Notes: a model not told the origin generated them from the letters alone. Shown: positions 34,708 to 43,743, counted from the stretch's first letter. The stretch is DNA of 64,000 nucleotides from DASVTR01 sp033855775 (GCA_033855775.1 JAWVFT010000005.1:1-64000); one strand, 5' to 3'. A program made the numbers and translations.

Positions 34708-36162
34708 ATGAGCGAAAAGATACGAGTCATGAAATTCGGCGGCACGTCCGTCGGCGACGCCGAGTGCATCGGTCGCGCGGCGAAGATTGTCGCCGCCGGC
34801 GGTGGCGCGACGGTGGCCGTCGTCTCCGCGATGAGCGGCGTGACGGATCGCCTCATCAATGCTTTGAAAGCTTCGGCGGCGGGAGACTCGGGCGCGGCTG
34901 GCGAACTTGGCCTCGCGCTCCGCGCGCAACATCTGGCGGCCATCGAAAGGCTCATCCGCGACGACGAGACGCGCGCGCGCCTGTTCGCCGAGATGGAAAC
35001 GATTATCGAAGAAGCGGCGAGCCTGTGTCGCGGCACGGCTCTACTGCGCGAACTGACGCCGCGCACGCTCGACGCAGTTTCCAGCGCGGGCGAACGCTTG
35101 TCTGCGCGACTGCTGGCGAGCGCGCTTCGCAACCTGGGATTCGAGAGCGTGGCCGTCGAAGCGACCGAGTTAATCGTCACGAACGACGAGCATTGTCAGG
35201 CAGAGCCTTTGATGAGCGAGACACGCGAGCGTGCGCGTGCGCGGCTCTTGCCTTTGATTGAAGCGGGAACGCTGCCGGTCGTGACGGGCTTTATCGGCGC
35301 GACCGTTGAGGGAACCTTAACGACGCTCGGGCGCGGCGGCTCGGACTATTCCGCGACCATTCTCGGAGCCGCGCTCGACGCCGAAGAGGTCATCATCTGG
35401 ACGGACGTTGACGGCGTGCTGACGGCTGACCCGCGCCTCGTCGCGGGCGCCCGCACGCTCCGCGAAATCTCCTACAACGAAGCGGCGGAACTCGCTTACT
35501 TCGGCGCGAAGGTCTTGCATCCGAAGACGCTACGGCCCGTCTCGGAAGCCTGCATCCCGGTCTGGATTCGCAACAGCTTCGAGCCTCAACTGCCCGGCAC
35601 GAAGATTACCGCGACGGGCCACCCGACCGCGCGCGGCGTCAAGGCCATCACGGCGATTAAGGGCGTCAGCCTCATCACGGTCGGCGGGGCCGGAATCGTC
35701 GGCGTGCATGGCGTCGCGGCCAAGACGTTTGCCGCCGCCGCCAAGGCCCGCGCCAACGTCATGCTCATCTCTCAATCGTCGTCGCAGAACGACATCTGCT
35801 TCATCGTCAACTCGGAAAACCTGCCGCGCACGGTCGAAGCCCTGCGCCAGACCTTCGCCGCAGACCTCGCGCATCGTCAGGTCGAGCACATCAACGTGAC
35901 GCCGGAGATTGCCGTCGTCGCCGTCGTCGGCAAGATGCGCGGCCTGCCGGGCATCGCGGGTCGCGTCTTCAGCGCGCTCGGCGACAAGGGCATCAACATC
36001 ATCGCCATCGCTCAAGGCTCTTCGGAATACAACGTCTCGTTTGTGATTGAAGCGGGCGCGCTCCACGATGCAGTCATCGCGGTTCACAGCGAGTTCGATT
36101 TACAACAGCCCGCTCCCGTCCTTGAAGCGACTGAGAGCGAAGGAGCTTTGACAGAGGCATGA
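34708..36162 (+). CDS. lysC: Aspartate kinase
   Basis: A 484-residue protein: N-terminal MKFGGTSVGD, GFIGATVEGTLTTLGRGGSD and TDVDGV of the kinase domain, then two ACT domains (about 320-470) for feedback binding. The long single-chain form resembles the ThrA/LysC-type kinases. It supplies aspartyl phosphate to the upstream Asd and overlaps thrC by 4 bases. In this operon threonine is the likely inhibitor. Confidence 0.93.
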   Translation: MSEKIRVMKFGGTSVGDAECIGRAAKIVAAGGGATVAVVSAMSGVTDRLINALKASAAGDSGAAGELGLALRAQHLAAIERLIRDDETRARLFAEMETIIEEAASLCRGTALLRELTPRTLDAVSSAGERLSARLLASALRNLGFESVAVEATELIVTNDEHCQAEPLMSETRERARARLLPLIEAGTLPVVTGFIGATVEGTLTTLGRGGSDYSATILGAALDAEEVIIWTDVDGVLTADPRLVAGARTLREISYNEAAELAYFGAKVLHPKTLRPVSEACIPVWIRNSFEPQLPGTKITATGHPTARGVKAITAIKGVSLITVGGAGIVGVHGVAAKTFAAAAKARANVMLISQSSSQNDICFIVNSENLPRTVEALRQTFAADLAHRQVEHINVTPEIAVVAVVGKMRGLPGIAGRVFSALGDKGINIIAIAQGSSEYNVSFVIEAGALHDAVIAVHSEFDLQQPAPVLEATESEGALTEA

Positions 36163-37613
36163 GCGTGTCTGAGACGAGCATCAAGACGATGAACGAGCGC
36201 GCCTCGCAGCATTGCCTCAACGCGGCTTGCGGCGCGCGTTATGCGATTGACGAGAGATTCTACGTTTGCCCGCGTTGCGAGAGCCTGCTGGATGTCTTGC
36301 GCGACGCGGAAACTGTTTCTGACGCGGAAGAGTTGCGGGCGACGTGGGCCGCCCGTCTGTCGTCCTTCGCGCCGAATGACCGGAGCGGCGTCTGGCGTTA
36401 CAGGGAGTTGCTGCCGTTCGCGGAAGATGCGCCGCTCGTCACGCTCATCGAAGGCAACACGCCGCTTTACGACGCGCCGCGCTCCGCCGCCTACTGCCGC
36501 ATAGACGCCCTCGCCCTCAAACATCAGGGCTGCAATCCGACCGGCTCCTTCAAAGACACTGGCATGACCACAGCCGTCACGCAGGCCGTCATCCTCGGCG
36601 CGCAGACGGTTGTTTGCGCGAGCACGGGCAACACCGCCGCGAGCCTCGCCGCGTATGCCGCGCGCGCGTCGCTGCAATGCGCGATTCTCGTCCCGCGCGG
36701 CCAGATTAGTCATGCGAAGCTGGCGCAGAGTTTGGACTACGGCGCGGCTGTCCTTGAGTTGGACGGCAATTTCGACGACGCCATGCGCGTCATACGCGAG
36801 TTGGCCGAAGACGAGTCTATCTATCTGGTCAACTCCATCAACCCGTTTCGCATCGAGGGACAAAAGACCGTCGCCGCAGAGTTGCTGCAACAGCGCGGCT
36901 GGCGTGTGCCGTATCATGTCGTCGTGCCGGGCGGCAACCTCGGCAACAGCGCTGCGCTCGGCAAGGGCTTCAAAGAGTTGTTCGACATGGGCCTGATTGA
37001 ACGGCTGCCGCGCCTGTCCGTCGTGCAGGCCGAAGGCGCGGCTCCCTTCGCGCATCTGTTCGCGCAGATTGAAAGCGAAGGGCGCGGCGTGGCGGATAGA
37101 ATGTTGTCTGAAACTCTAACGCCCGTCGCGCACCCGCAAACGCTGGCGACGGCGATTAAAATCGGCTCGCCCGTTTCGTGGCAGAAAGCCCTGCGCGCTG
37201 TGATGTGGACGGACGGGCGCGTCCTGAGCGTCAGCGAGCAGGAGATAGCCGACGCCAAAGCCGTCATCGGGCGCGACGGTGTGGGCTGCGAGCCTGCTTC
37301 CGCGACGACCGTGGCCGGACTCAAAAAGCTGGTCGCCGAAGGCTTCGTCAAAGCGGGCGAAGATGTGGTCGCAGTCTTGACGGGCCACGTCCTGAAGGAC
37401 ACGGACTATGCCATCAACTATCACCGCGAGACGCTCTTCACGCACGACCGCTCGCCCGAGAAGACCAAAGAGGAACGACGCATCGCGGGCAACTACAGCA
37501 ACCCGCCCGCCCGCGTCAGGGCGACGAAGACGGCCATCCTCGAACACTTGCGCCGCAGAGAGCAGGAGCCTGAGCAGGATTTGAACGGACGAGAGGATGA
37601 ACCGAGCGCGTGA
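36159..37613 (+). CDS. thrC: Threonine synthase
   Basis: A 484-residue PLP fold-type II enzyme with an N-terminal four-Cys zinc-ribbon-like stretch (CLNAACGARY, VCPRCESL), PLP lysine in NPTGSFKDTG, STGNTAASL and PGGNLGN. It converts O-phosphohomoserine to threonine. Start and stop overlap both neighbours by 4 bases, so the operon is translationally coupled. Confidence 0.93.
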   Translation: MSVSETSIKTMNERASQHCLNAACGARYAIDERFYVCPRCESLLDVLRDAETVSDAEELRATWAARLSSFAPNDRSGVWRYRELLPFAEDAPLVTLIEGNTPLYDAPRSAAYCRIDALALKHQGCNPTGSFKDTGMTTAVTQAVILGAQTVVCASTGNTAASLAAYAARASLQCAILVPRGQISHAKLAQSLDYGAAVLELDGNFDDAMRVIRELAEDESIYLVNSINPFRIEGQKTVAAELLQQRGWRVPYHVVVPGGNLGNSAALGKGFKELFDMGLIERLPRLSVVQAEGAAPFAHLFAQIESEGRGVADRMLSETLTPVAHPQTLATAIKIGSPVSWQKALRAVMWTDGRVLSVSEQEIADAKAVIGRDGVGCEPASATTVAGLKKLVAEGFVKAGEDVVAVLTGHVLKDTDYAINYHRETLFTHDRSPEKTKEERRIAGNYSNPPARVRATKTAILEHLRRREQEPEQDLNGREDEPSA

Positions 37614-38617
37614 AGAGCGAAGCCGTCATCGGAGCGGAAGAGAGCCGTGAGGCGAGCGATGCGCGTGGTCGCGCGTTTGAAGCGCTCGTGCCTGCTTCAA
37701 CCTCGAATCTCGGCGCGGGCTTTGATTGCTTCGGCCTTGCCCTTCAACTTTATCTGACCGTCAGAGCCACCGCCCTGCCGGGCGCGAGCGAGCCTTGCCG
37801 CGCGCGAAGTCTTGGCGAGGGCGAAAGCGATGCCGCGCTCTCGCGGACGACCGACAATCTGATTTTTCGCGCGATGCAATTCGCCGCCGGGCGCGAAGGC
37901 TTGAGCCTGCCGCCCGTGCGCCTCGCCGTTCATAATCAACTGCCGCTCGGGCGCGGCCTCGGCAGCAGCGCGGCGGCCATCGTCGCCGGACTCAAGCTCT
38001 GCTCGTTGCTCTGCGAGCATGAGATGACGGACGAAACATTGCTGCGCTACGCGCTGGAAATGGAAGGCCATGCGGACAACATCGGGGCGGCTCTGCATGG
38101 CAGTTGGGTCGTCAGTTGTGTCAAGCCGGACGGAGGCGTGATTGCGGCCAGGAGACGCTGGCCGCGCGCGGTCAAAGTCATCGTCGTTTCGCCCGACGCG
38201 CATTTGAAGACTCAGCTTGCGCGCTCGACGCTGCCGCCGATGGTCGCGCGTGAAGACGCCGTTTATAACTTGCAGCGGACGGCTCTGTTCGGGGCTGCGT
38301 TGGAAGCGGGCGCATATGAGTTGCTGTGGGAAGCGACGCAAGACCGCTTGCATCAAGCGCATCGAGAAGCTTTCGTGCCGGGACTCGCCGCAGCGTTGGC
38401 GACGCCCCGGCAGCAGGGACTCGTCGGCCTCGCCATGAGCGGGTCGGGGCCGAGCGTTATCGCTCTGGCGACCGAACGCTTCAAGGAGATTGGTCGCGCG
38501 ATTGCCCGCAGCTTTGAGCAACACGGCACGCGCGCCACCGTGCGCTTGCTCGAAGTTGACGATGAAGGGTTACGTGTCAAGAGATTGAGACGACGCGCGG
38601 GCGTTGTGAAAAGCTGA
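37610..38617 (+). CDS. thrB: Homoserine kinase
   Basis: A 335-residue GHMP kinase with the ATP loop PLGRGLGSSAAAI, an N-terminal PASTSNLGAGFDCFGLAL and a late AMSGSGPS. It makes O-phosphohomoserine for ThrC. The GTG start shares GTGA with the thrC stop. The four genes asd-lysC-thrC-thrB give threonine from aspartate except for homoserine dehydrogenase, which is not in the window. Confidence 0.93.
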   Translation: MKSEAVIGAEESREASDARGRAFEALVPASTSNLGAGFDCFGLALQLYLTVRATALPGASEPCRARSLGEGESDAALSRTTDNLIFRAMQFAAGREGLSLPPVRLAVHNQLPLGRGLGSSAAAIVAGLKLCSLLCEHEMTDETLLRYALEMEGHADNIGAALHGSWVVSCVKPDGGVIAARRRWPRAVKVIVVSPDAHLKTQLARSTLPPMVAREDAVYNLQRTALFGAALEAGAYELLWEATQDRLHQAHREAFVPGLAAALATPRQQGLVGLAMSGSGPSVIALATERFKEIGRAIARSFEQHGTRATVRLLEVDDEGLRVKRLRRRAGVVKS

Positions 38618-38635
38618 ATCGCCGCTGCTCTCACG

Positions 38636-38661
38636 CAGTTCAAAATCGCAGTTCAAAATCG
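38636..38661. repeat. Perfect 13-bp tandem duplication
   Basis: CAGTTCAAAATCG occurs twice head to tail (38636-38648, 38649-38661), just after the thrB stop codon in the convergent gap. Confidence 0.9.
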
Positions 38662-38718
38662 CGCTTCAGTCGGCTCGTCCTTAATTCAAGCAAGCCACGT
38701 CTTCATGTCGCGCGCGGC

Positions 38719-39642
38719 TCAGTTGCGTTCCAGCGATTGACGCTCCCAACGGGCCAAATCCGCGCCCGCCTCGTATGTGCTTTGCAGAAATTCCAACAGG
38801 ACTTGCTCCGGCTCATCTGCGTTGCGGACATCTTCATAAGGCAGGACGAAGCCTGACGTTTCCGTGTTGTAGAAAGCGCTCGCGGGACGAACCAACGCCT
38901 GCGGAAAGCCTTGCGGTTCAGGCGCGGTGTAAGAATAAAAAGCAGGGCCTTTAACGTTGCCGCTGCCGGGCCAGAAGCCGTGGCTGATAACTTCGTGCGA
39001 GTAGGCTTCGCGCGTAATCGCGTCCGCTTCGGGGCGGGGCGGGGCAGGGCGTCCCGAAAAGCGCGTGACGGCCAAATCGAAGCTGCCCCAGAAGAAATGC
39101 ACGGGGCTGACCTTGCCCGTAAAGCGAGCGCGAAACTCTGTGAAGACGTTGGCCGAGTTCGACAGGATGCGCCAGTGACGATTGGCATACTCTGCATCGT
39201 AAGAAGCGTGCGCTTCGTCCCGCTCGAAAGGAACCGGGTCTGGCACTTCGACCGGCGTCGTCCAAATCTTTACCTTAATCGCCATCGCCGCCAAAGTTTC
39301 CATGACCTCCCTGTAAAAGTCTGCGACCGAGCGCGGGGCGAGCGCGATGGACTTAATCGCTCCGTCGCTGCAAATGATGTGGAGTTGGTGGTCTATGAAA
39401 TCGAAAATCATCTCGAACGTTCGCTCTTCGTAAGGCATCGCCGTCGTCGTTAGGCCGCGCGGAGACACGTAGAGCGGCACGTTCCACCAGTGATTGACCA
39501 GCGGCGTTTGCGCGAGCCTGATTTTGCCGACCACCTGCGTCCACATGTGCAGCGTCGCGTAGGTGTCCTGCCATTCTTCCAAAGGCAACTGCGGCCAGAC
39601 CTCCGCCGCAGACTTGCCGCCCTTCGCATTTGCATCAACCAT
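38719..39642 (-). CDS. DUF5996 family protein
   Basis: A 307-residue soluble protein recognised by WPQLPLEEWQDTYATLHMWTQ, VNHWWNVPLYVS, VHFFWGSFDLA and the C-terminal SGFVLPYEDVR. Members of this family are widespread but have no assigned function. ATG 39642 follows GGAGGAGG at 5 bases spacing; the frame is open to 39723. It is convergent with thrB and divergent from the ArsR gene. Confidence 0.85.
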   Translation of the reverse strand: MVDANAKGGKSAAEVWPQLPLEEWQDTYATLHMWTQVVGKIRLAQTPLVNHWWNVPLYVSPRGLTTTAMPYEERTFEMIFDFIDHQLHIICSDGAIKSIALAPRSVADFYREVMETLAAMAIKVKIWTTPVEVPDPVPFERDEAHASYDAEYANRHWRILSNSANVFTEFRARFTGKVSPVHFFWGSFDLAVTRFSGRPAPPRPEADAITREAYSHEVISHGFWPGSGNVKGPAFYSYTAPEPQGFPQALVRPASAFYNTETSGFVLPYEDVRNADEPEQVLLEFLQSTYEAGADLARWERQSLERN

Positions 39643-39756
39643 CGCTGCCTCCTCCGTTTGAAAGAGAATTACACCAATAAACAAGATTCGTCCATCGTTT
39701 TCAGCATTCGATTCGGGCGCCAACTCCGCGCCGCAGGCGACTGCGCGCCGGAGGGC

Positions 39757-39788
39757 TTGACAAGATATATAGATGATTGTATATATAT
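39757..39788 (+). promoter_or_regulatory. ArsR-gene promoter with 23-bp operator-like motif
   Basis: TTGACA (39757-39762), 17 bases, TATATA (39780-39785). Spacer and -10 box coincide with a 23-bp AT-rich sequence (39766-39788) that is repeated without a mismatch at 40191-40213, ahead of the next gene. A site covering the promoter suits autorepression by the ArsR protein. Confidence 0.75.
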
Positions 39789-39809
39789 TGTATCAGAAAG
39801 AGAGTAGAC

Positions 39810-40145
39810 ATGGACGCCATACAGTTTCAGCGAATCGCCAAGGCTCTGGCCGACCCGCGCCGCTTTGAAATCCTTGAGGTCATCGCCTCGGCTGGCAACG
39901 AGATGTGCTGCGGCGCAGTCGTCGAATGCTTTCCCGTGGCGCAGGCGACCGTTTCCCATCATCTGAAAGAGTTGACGGACGCGGGCCTCGTGGAAACTCG
40001 CGCCGAAGGGCAATTCAAGTATCTGCGGGCGCGGCCCGACGTGCTCGCCGAGTACGTCGCGGAGCTACAGCGTCGCATCGCCCCGCTGTCCGCGAAAGAG
40101 CGCGGGCTGAAGAACGCCCATCGCCAAAAATCCAGCGCAGCTTAA
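39810..40145 (+). CDS. ArsR-family transcriptional regulator
   Basis: A 111-residue winged-helix protein: RIAKALADPRRFEILEVI, QATVSHHLKELTDAGLV, and GQFKYLRARPD as wing. A vicinal Cys pair (MCCGAVVECF, with a third Cys five residues on) lies where SmtB/ArsR proteins carry thiol sensors. With thioredoxin, an aldo-keto reductase and an OYE downstream, it may sense thiol stress or electrophiles instead of a metal (inference). Confidence 0.88.
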   Translation: MDAIQFQRIAKALADPRRFEILEVIASAGNEMCCGAVVECFPVAQATVSHHLKELTDAGLVETRAEGQFKYLRARPDVLAEYVAELQRRIAPLSAKERGLKNAHRQKSSAA

Positions 40146-40190
40146 GAGCCGGGCAAAAACATGAAACTTGAATGACAAACTTTCGTCACT

Positions 40191-40217
40191 TATATAGATG
40201 ATTGTATATATATACAA
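40191..40217. promoter_or_regulatory. Second copy of the ArsR operator-like motif
   Basis: 40191-40213 is identical to 39766-39788. Here it runs into a perfect 16-bp palindrome TTGTATATATATACAA (40202-40217). It lies directly upstream of the zinc-ribbon/thioredoxin genes and probably brings them under the ArsR regulator. Confidence 0.7.
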
Positions 40218-40267
40218 TGCATGAAGCGCTTTGTTTCAACTTGTCGGACGGAAAGGCCGCGAATGCC

Positions 40268-40558
40268 ATGAACGAAATCTTAGACCTGACGCCGGGGCTG
40301 CAATGTTGCCTGCGCTGCCGCCGCATCCTGACGAACCGCGCCCTGCACGATTCGCTGGAAGATTCGATTCTGGCTTCGATTCGCGCGGCGCACGCAGACG
40401 AGACGGATACAGGAGAAGTGTGCCAGCCGTGTATCGAAGAGTATCGCAATTTATTGAAAGACCGCGAGACGCGCTCCGTGCGGCAAAGCCGGGAAGAAAA
40501 GCCGCAGCGAGTTTCGTTGATTGGCAAGTGGCTTGAGAGAAGAGTGAGCGCCGCTTAG
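40268..40558 (+). CDS. Small protein with two CxxC pairs, unknown function
   Basis: A 96-residue protein with CCLRCRRIL and, about 50 residues on, VCQPCIEEY: two C-x2-C pairs that could bind zinc. The function is not recognised. ATG 40268 is preferred because an in-frame ATG at 40217 falls inside the operator palindrome, too close to the expected transcription start; GGAAAGG precedes 40268. It lies between the ArsR operator copy and thioredoxin. Confidence 0.65.
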   Translation: MNEILDLTPGLQCCLRCRRILTNRALHDSLEDSILASIRAAHADETDTGEVCQPCIEEYRNLLKDRETRSVRQSREEKPQRVSLIGKWLERRVSAA

Positions 40559-40644
40559 TCCGGCTCGACTGCCCGAACGTTTGAGCAGTCGCAGAGGCCG
40601 AACGCGCAAGACAAGCAGGGTTGAGTAAACGAAAGGAAATAGTG

Positions 40645-40986
40645 ATGAGTGAAAATATCAAGGAAGTGACTGATGGTTCGTTTGAGAAGGATGTGCTCGA
40701 ATCGGAGCAGCCGGTGCTGGTGGATTTCTGGGCCGCATGGTGCGGGCCTTGCCGGATGATGCTGCCGACGATTGAGGCCGTGGCCGCGGAGTATAAAGAG
40801 AGCGCGAGCATCGTTAAATTGAACGTTGACGATAATCCATCAATCTCGCAGCGCTACGGCATCAAGGGCATCCCGACGTTGATTCTCTTCAAAGGCGGCA
40901 AGGAAGAGGAGCGCGTCGTCGGCGCGACCAGCAAGGAAGCGCTGTCGCGTCTCGTCGGCAAACACGTCGGCGCGGCCATCGCTTGA
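40645..40986 (+). CDS. trxA: Thioredoxin
   Basis: A 113-residue thioredoxin with the active site WCGPC (Cys33/Cys36), KLNVDDNP, and the cis-proline in KGIPTLILF. It has no signal peptide, so it is a cytoplasmic dithiol reductant. AAAGGAAA precedes the ATG. It is the third gene after the ArsR operator and likely belongs to that regulon. Confidence 0.95.
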   Translation: MSENIKEVTDGSFEKDVLESEQPVLVDFWAAWCGPCRMMLPTIEAVAAEYKESASIVKLNVDDNPSISQRYGIKGIPTLILFKGGKEEERVVGATSKEALSRLVGKHVGAAIA

Positions 40987-40998
40987 GGTCAAGTTAAG

Positions 40999-41262
40999 AT
41001 GAAGCCGCAGAAACCCTCAATCAAAATTATCAAGCGCGGCGAGCGTTCCGGCGACTCAACGCCCGCCGCTCGCCCGCGCGCAGATGAAGCGGACGCGGAA
41101 GCCGCCGATGTGACGCCTAAGGCCGACTCGACCGTCGCGGGTTGGGTGCGCGAGTTTCAGCGCAGACGCCTTGATGAACAGCAACGCGCGCTGGCCAACC
41201 TGCGCGAATCTCGCGCGTTCCTGCAAGAGCGCGAGCCGGCACGGGCGCCCGCCGGAGCCTGA
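40999..41262 (+). CDS. Small charged protein, unknown function
   Basis: An 87-residue Arg/Ala/Asp-rich protein, probably disordered in the first half, with a helical C-terminal stretch (VREFQRRRLDEQQRALANLR). No family is recognised. It starts 12 bases after thioredoxin, so it is probably cotranscribed. Coding status rests on position and frame only. Confidence 0.5.
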   Translation: MKPQKPSIKIIKRGERSGDSTPAARPRADEADAEAADVTPKADSTVAGWVREFQRRRLDEQQRALANLRESRAFLQEREPARAPAGA

Positions 41263-41375
41263 ACTTCCGATGAAGCCGGAAAGGGCCGGAGCGCGAAGTG
41301 TGTTTGATAAAACTTTGAACGGACAGTGAAGGCAGGCGCGAGCTTGCCGCCATAGCGTTGATGAAGGAGAGCGTG

Positions 41376-42362
41376 ATGCAAAAAAGGATTTTGGGGCGAG
41401 ATGGTCTTGAGGTTTCGGCTTTAGGATTGGGCTGCATGGGGATGTCCGAGTTTTACGCCGGACGCGACGAGCAGGAGTCAATTGCGACCATCCATCGCGC
41501 GCTTGAGTTGGGCGTCAACTTTCTGGACACAGCCGACATGTACGGGCCGTTCAAGAATGAAGAGCTTGTCGGGCGGGCCATCAAGGGACGCCGCGAAGAT
41601 GTCGTGCTGGCGACCAAGTTCGGCAACGTGCGCGGCGACGACGGAAGTTTTCTGGGCGTCAACGGTCGCCCCGAATATGTGCGCGCGGCGTGCGAAGCCA
41701 GCCTTCGTCGCCTTGGCGTTGACCACATAGACCTCTACTACCAGCACCGCGTTGACCCGAACACGCCGATTGAGGAGACGGTCGGCGAGATGGCGCGATT
41801 GGTGGAGGAAGGAAAGGTCTTGCGACTGGGCTTGTCGGAGGCGGCGGCGGAGACTATTCGCAGGGCGCATGCCGTGCATCCCATCACGGCCCTTCAGACG
41901 GAGTATTCTTTGTGGAGCCGCGACCCCGAAGACGGCTTGCTCGACGTGTGCCGCGAGTTGGGCATCGGCTTTGTGCCGTACAGCCCGCTCGGCAGAGGCT
42001 TTCTCACGGGGCAGATTAAGAGCTTCGACGATTTAGCGGCGGACGATTATCGCCGCCACGCGCCGCGCTTTCAGGGCGAGAATTTTGAGAAGAACCTGGA
42101 ACTCGTCGAGCGCATCGAGGAGATAGCCGCGAGCAAAGGCTGCACCCCGGCGCAACTCGCGCTCGCTTGGACGCTGGCGCAGGGCGACGACATCGTGCCG
42201 ATACCGGGAACGAAGCGGCGCAAGTATCTGGAAGAGAACGTGACCGCGCTCGAAGTCTCCATCACGCCGGAAGACCTCAAGCGCATTGACGAGGTTGCGC
42301 CGAAAGGCGTCGCCGCAGGCACGCGCTACCCGGAAGCGGGAATGGCCGCCGTCAACAGGTAA
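41376..42362 (+). CDS. Aldo/keto reductase
   Basis: A 328-residue AKR barrel (YajO/AKR13-like): FLDTADMYG (catalytic Asp and Tyr), ATKFG (Lys), YYQHRVD (His), and the NADPH-binding PIPGTKRRKYLEEN at the end. It reduces reactive aldehydes and ketones. AAGGAG precedes the ATG at 41376. It lies between thioredoxin and the OYE gene. Confidence 0.92.
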   Translation: MQKRILGRDGLEVSALGLGCMGMSEFYAGRDEQESIATIHRALELGVNFLDTADMYGPFKNEELVGRAIKGRREDVVLATKFGNVRGDDGSFLGVNGRPEYVRAACEASLRRLGVDHIDLYYQHRVDPNTPIEETVGEMARLVEEGKVLRLGLSEAAAETIRRAHAVHPITALQTEYSLWSRDPEDGLLDVCRELGIGFVPYSPLGRGFLTGQIKSFDDLAADDYRRHAPRFQGENFEKNLELVERIEEIAASKGCTPAQLALAWTLAQGDDIVPIPGTKRRKYLEENVTALEVSITPEDLKRIDEVAPKGVAAGTRYPEAGMAAVNR

Positions 42363-42437
42363 AGAAGCAAAGCGTCTAACGAAGCAAGGCGGCAGGCGAT
42401 GAAGCGCGGCGTCTTGGAGTAAAGGAAGCCGTCAGTC

Positions 42438-43499
42438 ATGAGCAAGCTTTTTTCGGCCTTCAAGCTGCGAGGCTTAGAGTTTAGGAATCGCGTCTTCGTC
42501 TCGCCGATGTGCCAGTATTCGAGCCTTGAAGGGATGCCGAACGATTGGCATCTGGTGCATCTTGGCAGTCGCGCTGTCGGCGGCGCGGCGTTGGTGATGG
42601 TCGAAGCGACCGGCGTCTCGCCCGAAGGCAGAATCTCTCCCGGCGATATGGGCATCTGGTCAGACGCGCATGCGGAGGCTTTCAAAGCAATCGCTTCTTT
42701 CATCAAATCGCGTGGAGCCGTGCCGGGCATTCAACTGGCGCACGCTGGACGCAAAGCTTCGACCGATGTTCCCTGGCGCGGCGGCAAGCCTTTGAGCCTG
42801 GACGAGGGCGGCTGGCAGACTCTCGCGCCGAGTCCGCTGCCTTTCGCTGAAGGCTACGCGGCGCCGCGCGAAATGACCGCGCGCGATATAGAGGAAGTGA
42901 CGCGCCAGTTTGCGGAGGCCGCGCGTCGCAGCCGCGAAGCCGGATTCGAAGTCGTCGAGATTCACATGGCGCACGGCTACCTGCTGCACGAATTTCTCTC
43001 GCCGCTTTCGAATCAAAGAAGGGACGAGTACGGCGGGACGCTCGCCGCGCGTGCGCAGTTTCCGCTGAAGGTGACGGAGGCCGTGCGTCGTCAGTTTCCA
43101 GACTCGCTGCCCGTCTTCGTTCGCATCTCTGCGACTGACTGGGCGGAAGGCGGTTGGGACTTGCCGCAGTCCATACAGTTTTCTCGCTGGCTCAAGGAAC
43201 TCGGCGTTGACCTCGTTGATTGTTCGAGCGGCGGCCTCGTCCCCGGCGCGAAGATTCCCGTCAAGCCCGGTTATCAAGTTCCATTCGCTGCCGCCATCCG
43301 CGCCGAAGCCGCGATTGCCACCGGAGCCGTCGGGATGATTACCGAAGCGGCGCAAGCCGAGCAGATTATTTCGAGCGGCGAAGCAGACGTTGTTCTGCTG
43401 GCCCGCGCGATGCTGCGCGACCCGTACTGGGCATATCATGCGGCGAAAGAACTCGGAGCCGACGCGCCCTGGTGGCCCGCGCAGTATGGCCGCGCCTAG
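42438..43499 (+). CDS. Old yellow enzyme (YqjM-like NADPH:flavin oxidoreductase)
   Basis: A 353-residue FMN barrel of the thermophilic-like OYE class: SPMCQYS with the redox-tuning Cys, HLGSRAVGG, IQLAHAGRK, EIHMAHGYLLHEFLSPL and RRDEYGG. It reduces activated C=C bonds of electrophiles. It is the last gene of the ArsR-led thiol/electrophile group. Confidence 0.93.
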   Translation: MSKLFSAFKLRGLEFRNRVFVSPMCQYSSLEGMPNDWHLVHLGSRAVGGAALVMVEATGVSPEGRISPGDMGIWSDAHAEAFKAIASFIKSRGAVPGIQLAHAGRKASTDVPWRGGKPLSLDEGGWQTLAPSPLPFAEGYAAPREMTARDIEEVTRQFAEAARRSREAGFEVVEIHMAHGYLLHEFLSPLSNQRRDEYGGTLAARAQFPLKVTEAVRRQFPDSLPVFVRISATDWAEGGWDLPQSIQFSRWLKELGVDLVDCSSGGLVPGAKIPVKPGYQVPFAAAIRAEAAIATGAVGMITEAAQAEQIISSGEADVVLLARAMLRDPYWAYHAAKELGADAPWWPAQYGRA

Positions 43500-43573
43500 A
43501 GCTTTAGAAGTCTCTGACAAGACAGCAAAAACGGGCGAATGTTCCGCTCCCCGCCTTTGACAGAAAGTTTCTC

Positions 43574-43601
43574 TTGACAAGAAATTTTAAATGAATAAAA
43601 T
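43574..43601 (+). promoter_or_regulatory. Sigma70-type promoter of a candidate small RNA
   Basis: TTGACA (43574-43579), 16 bases, TAAAAT (43596-43601), between convergent genes and pointing to no protein gene. Another TTGACA lies at 43557-43562. Expected transcription start is 43606-43609. Confidence 0.7.
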
Positions 43602-43606
43602 TCGCG

Positions 43607-43743
43607 GCAACCAGGGCGTTGCCGCGTGCGGTGTGAGGACGTAAGCGGCCCAGAGGCTGAAGGTCTCCGCCCCCTCATAATCTCCCATAGCTGATTATGA
43701 GAGGAAAGGCGCGTGAGGTGAGGACACGCGCCTTTCGCCTTTT
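43607..43743 (+). ncRNA. Candidate structured small RNA with own promoter and terminator
   Basis: About 137 bases between a consensus promoter and an intrinsic terminator, with no open frame of note. Visible hairpins are: GGCAAC/GTTGCC at the 5' end (about 43606-43623, extendable to 9 bp at DNA level), CTCATAATC (43674-43682)/GATTATGAG (43693-43701), and the terminator AAAGGCGCGTG (43705-43715)/CACGCGCCTTT (43725-43735) followed by CGCCTTTT. The segment 43630-43670 is GC-rich and could pair internally. It does not show the 4.5S RNA core that I would recognise, and I cannot match it to a known class. Confidence 0.6.
43705..43743 (+). terminator. Intrinsic terminator of the candidate small RNA
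   Basis: An 11-bp perfect stem (43705-43715 with 43725-43735), 9-base loop, and a T-rich tail on the plus strand. The opposite strand lacks a T-run, so it acts mainly rightward. Confidence 0.75.
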
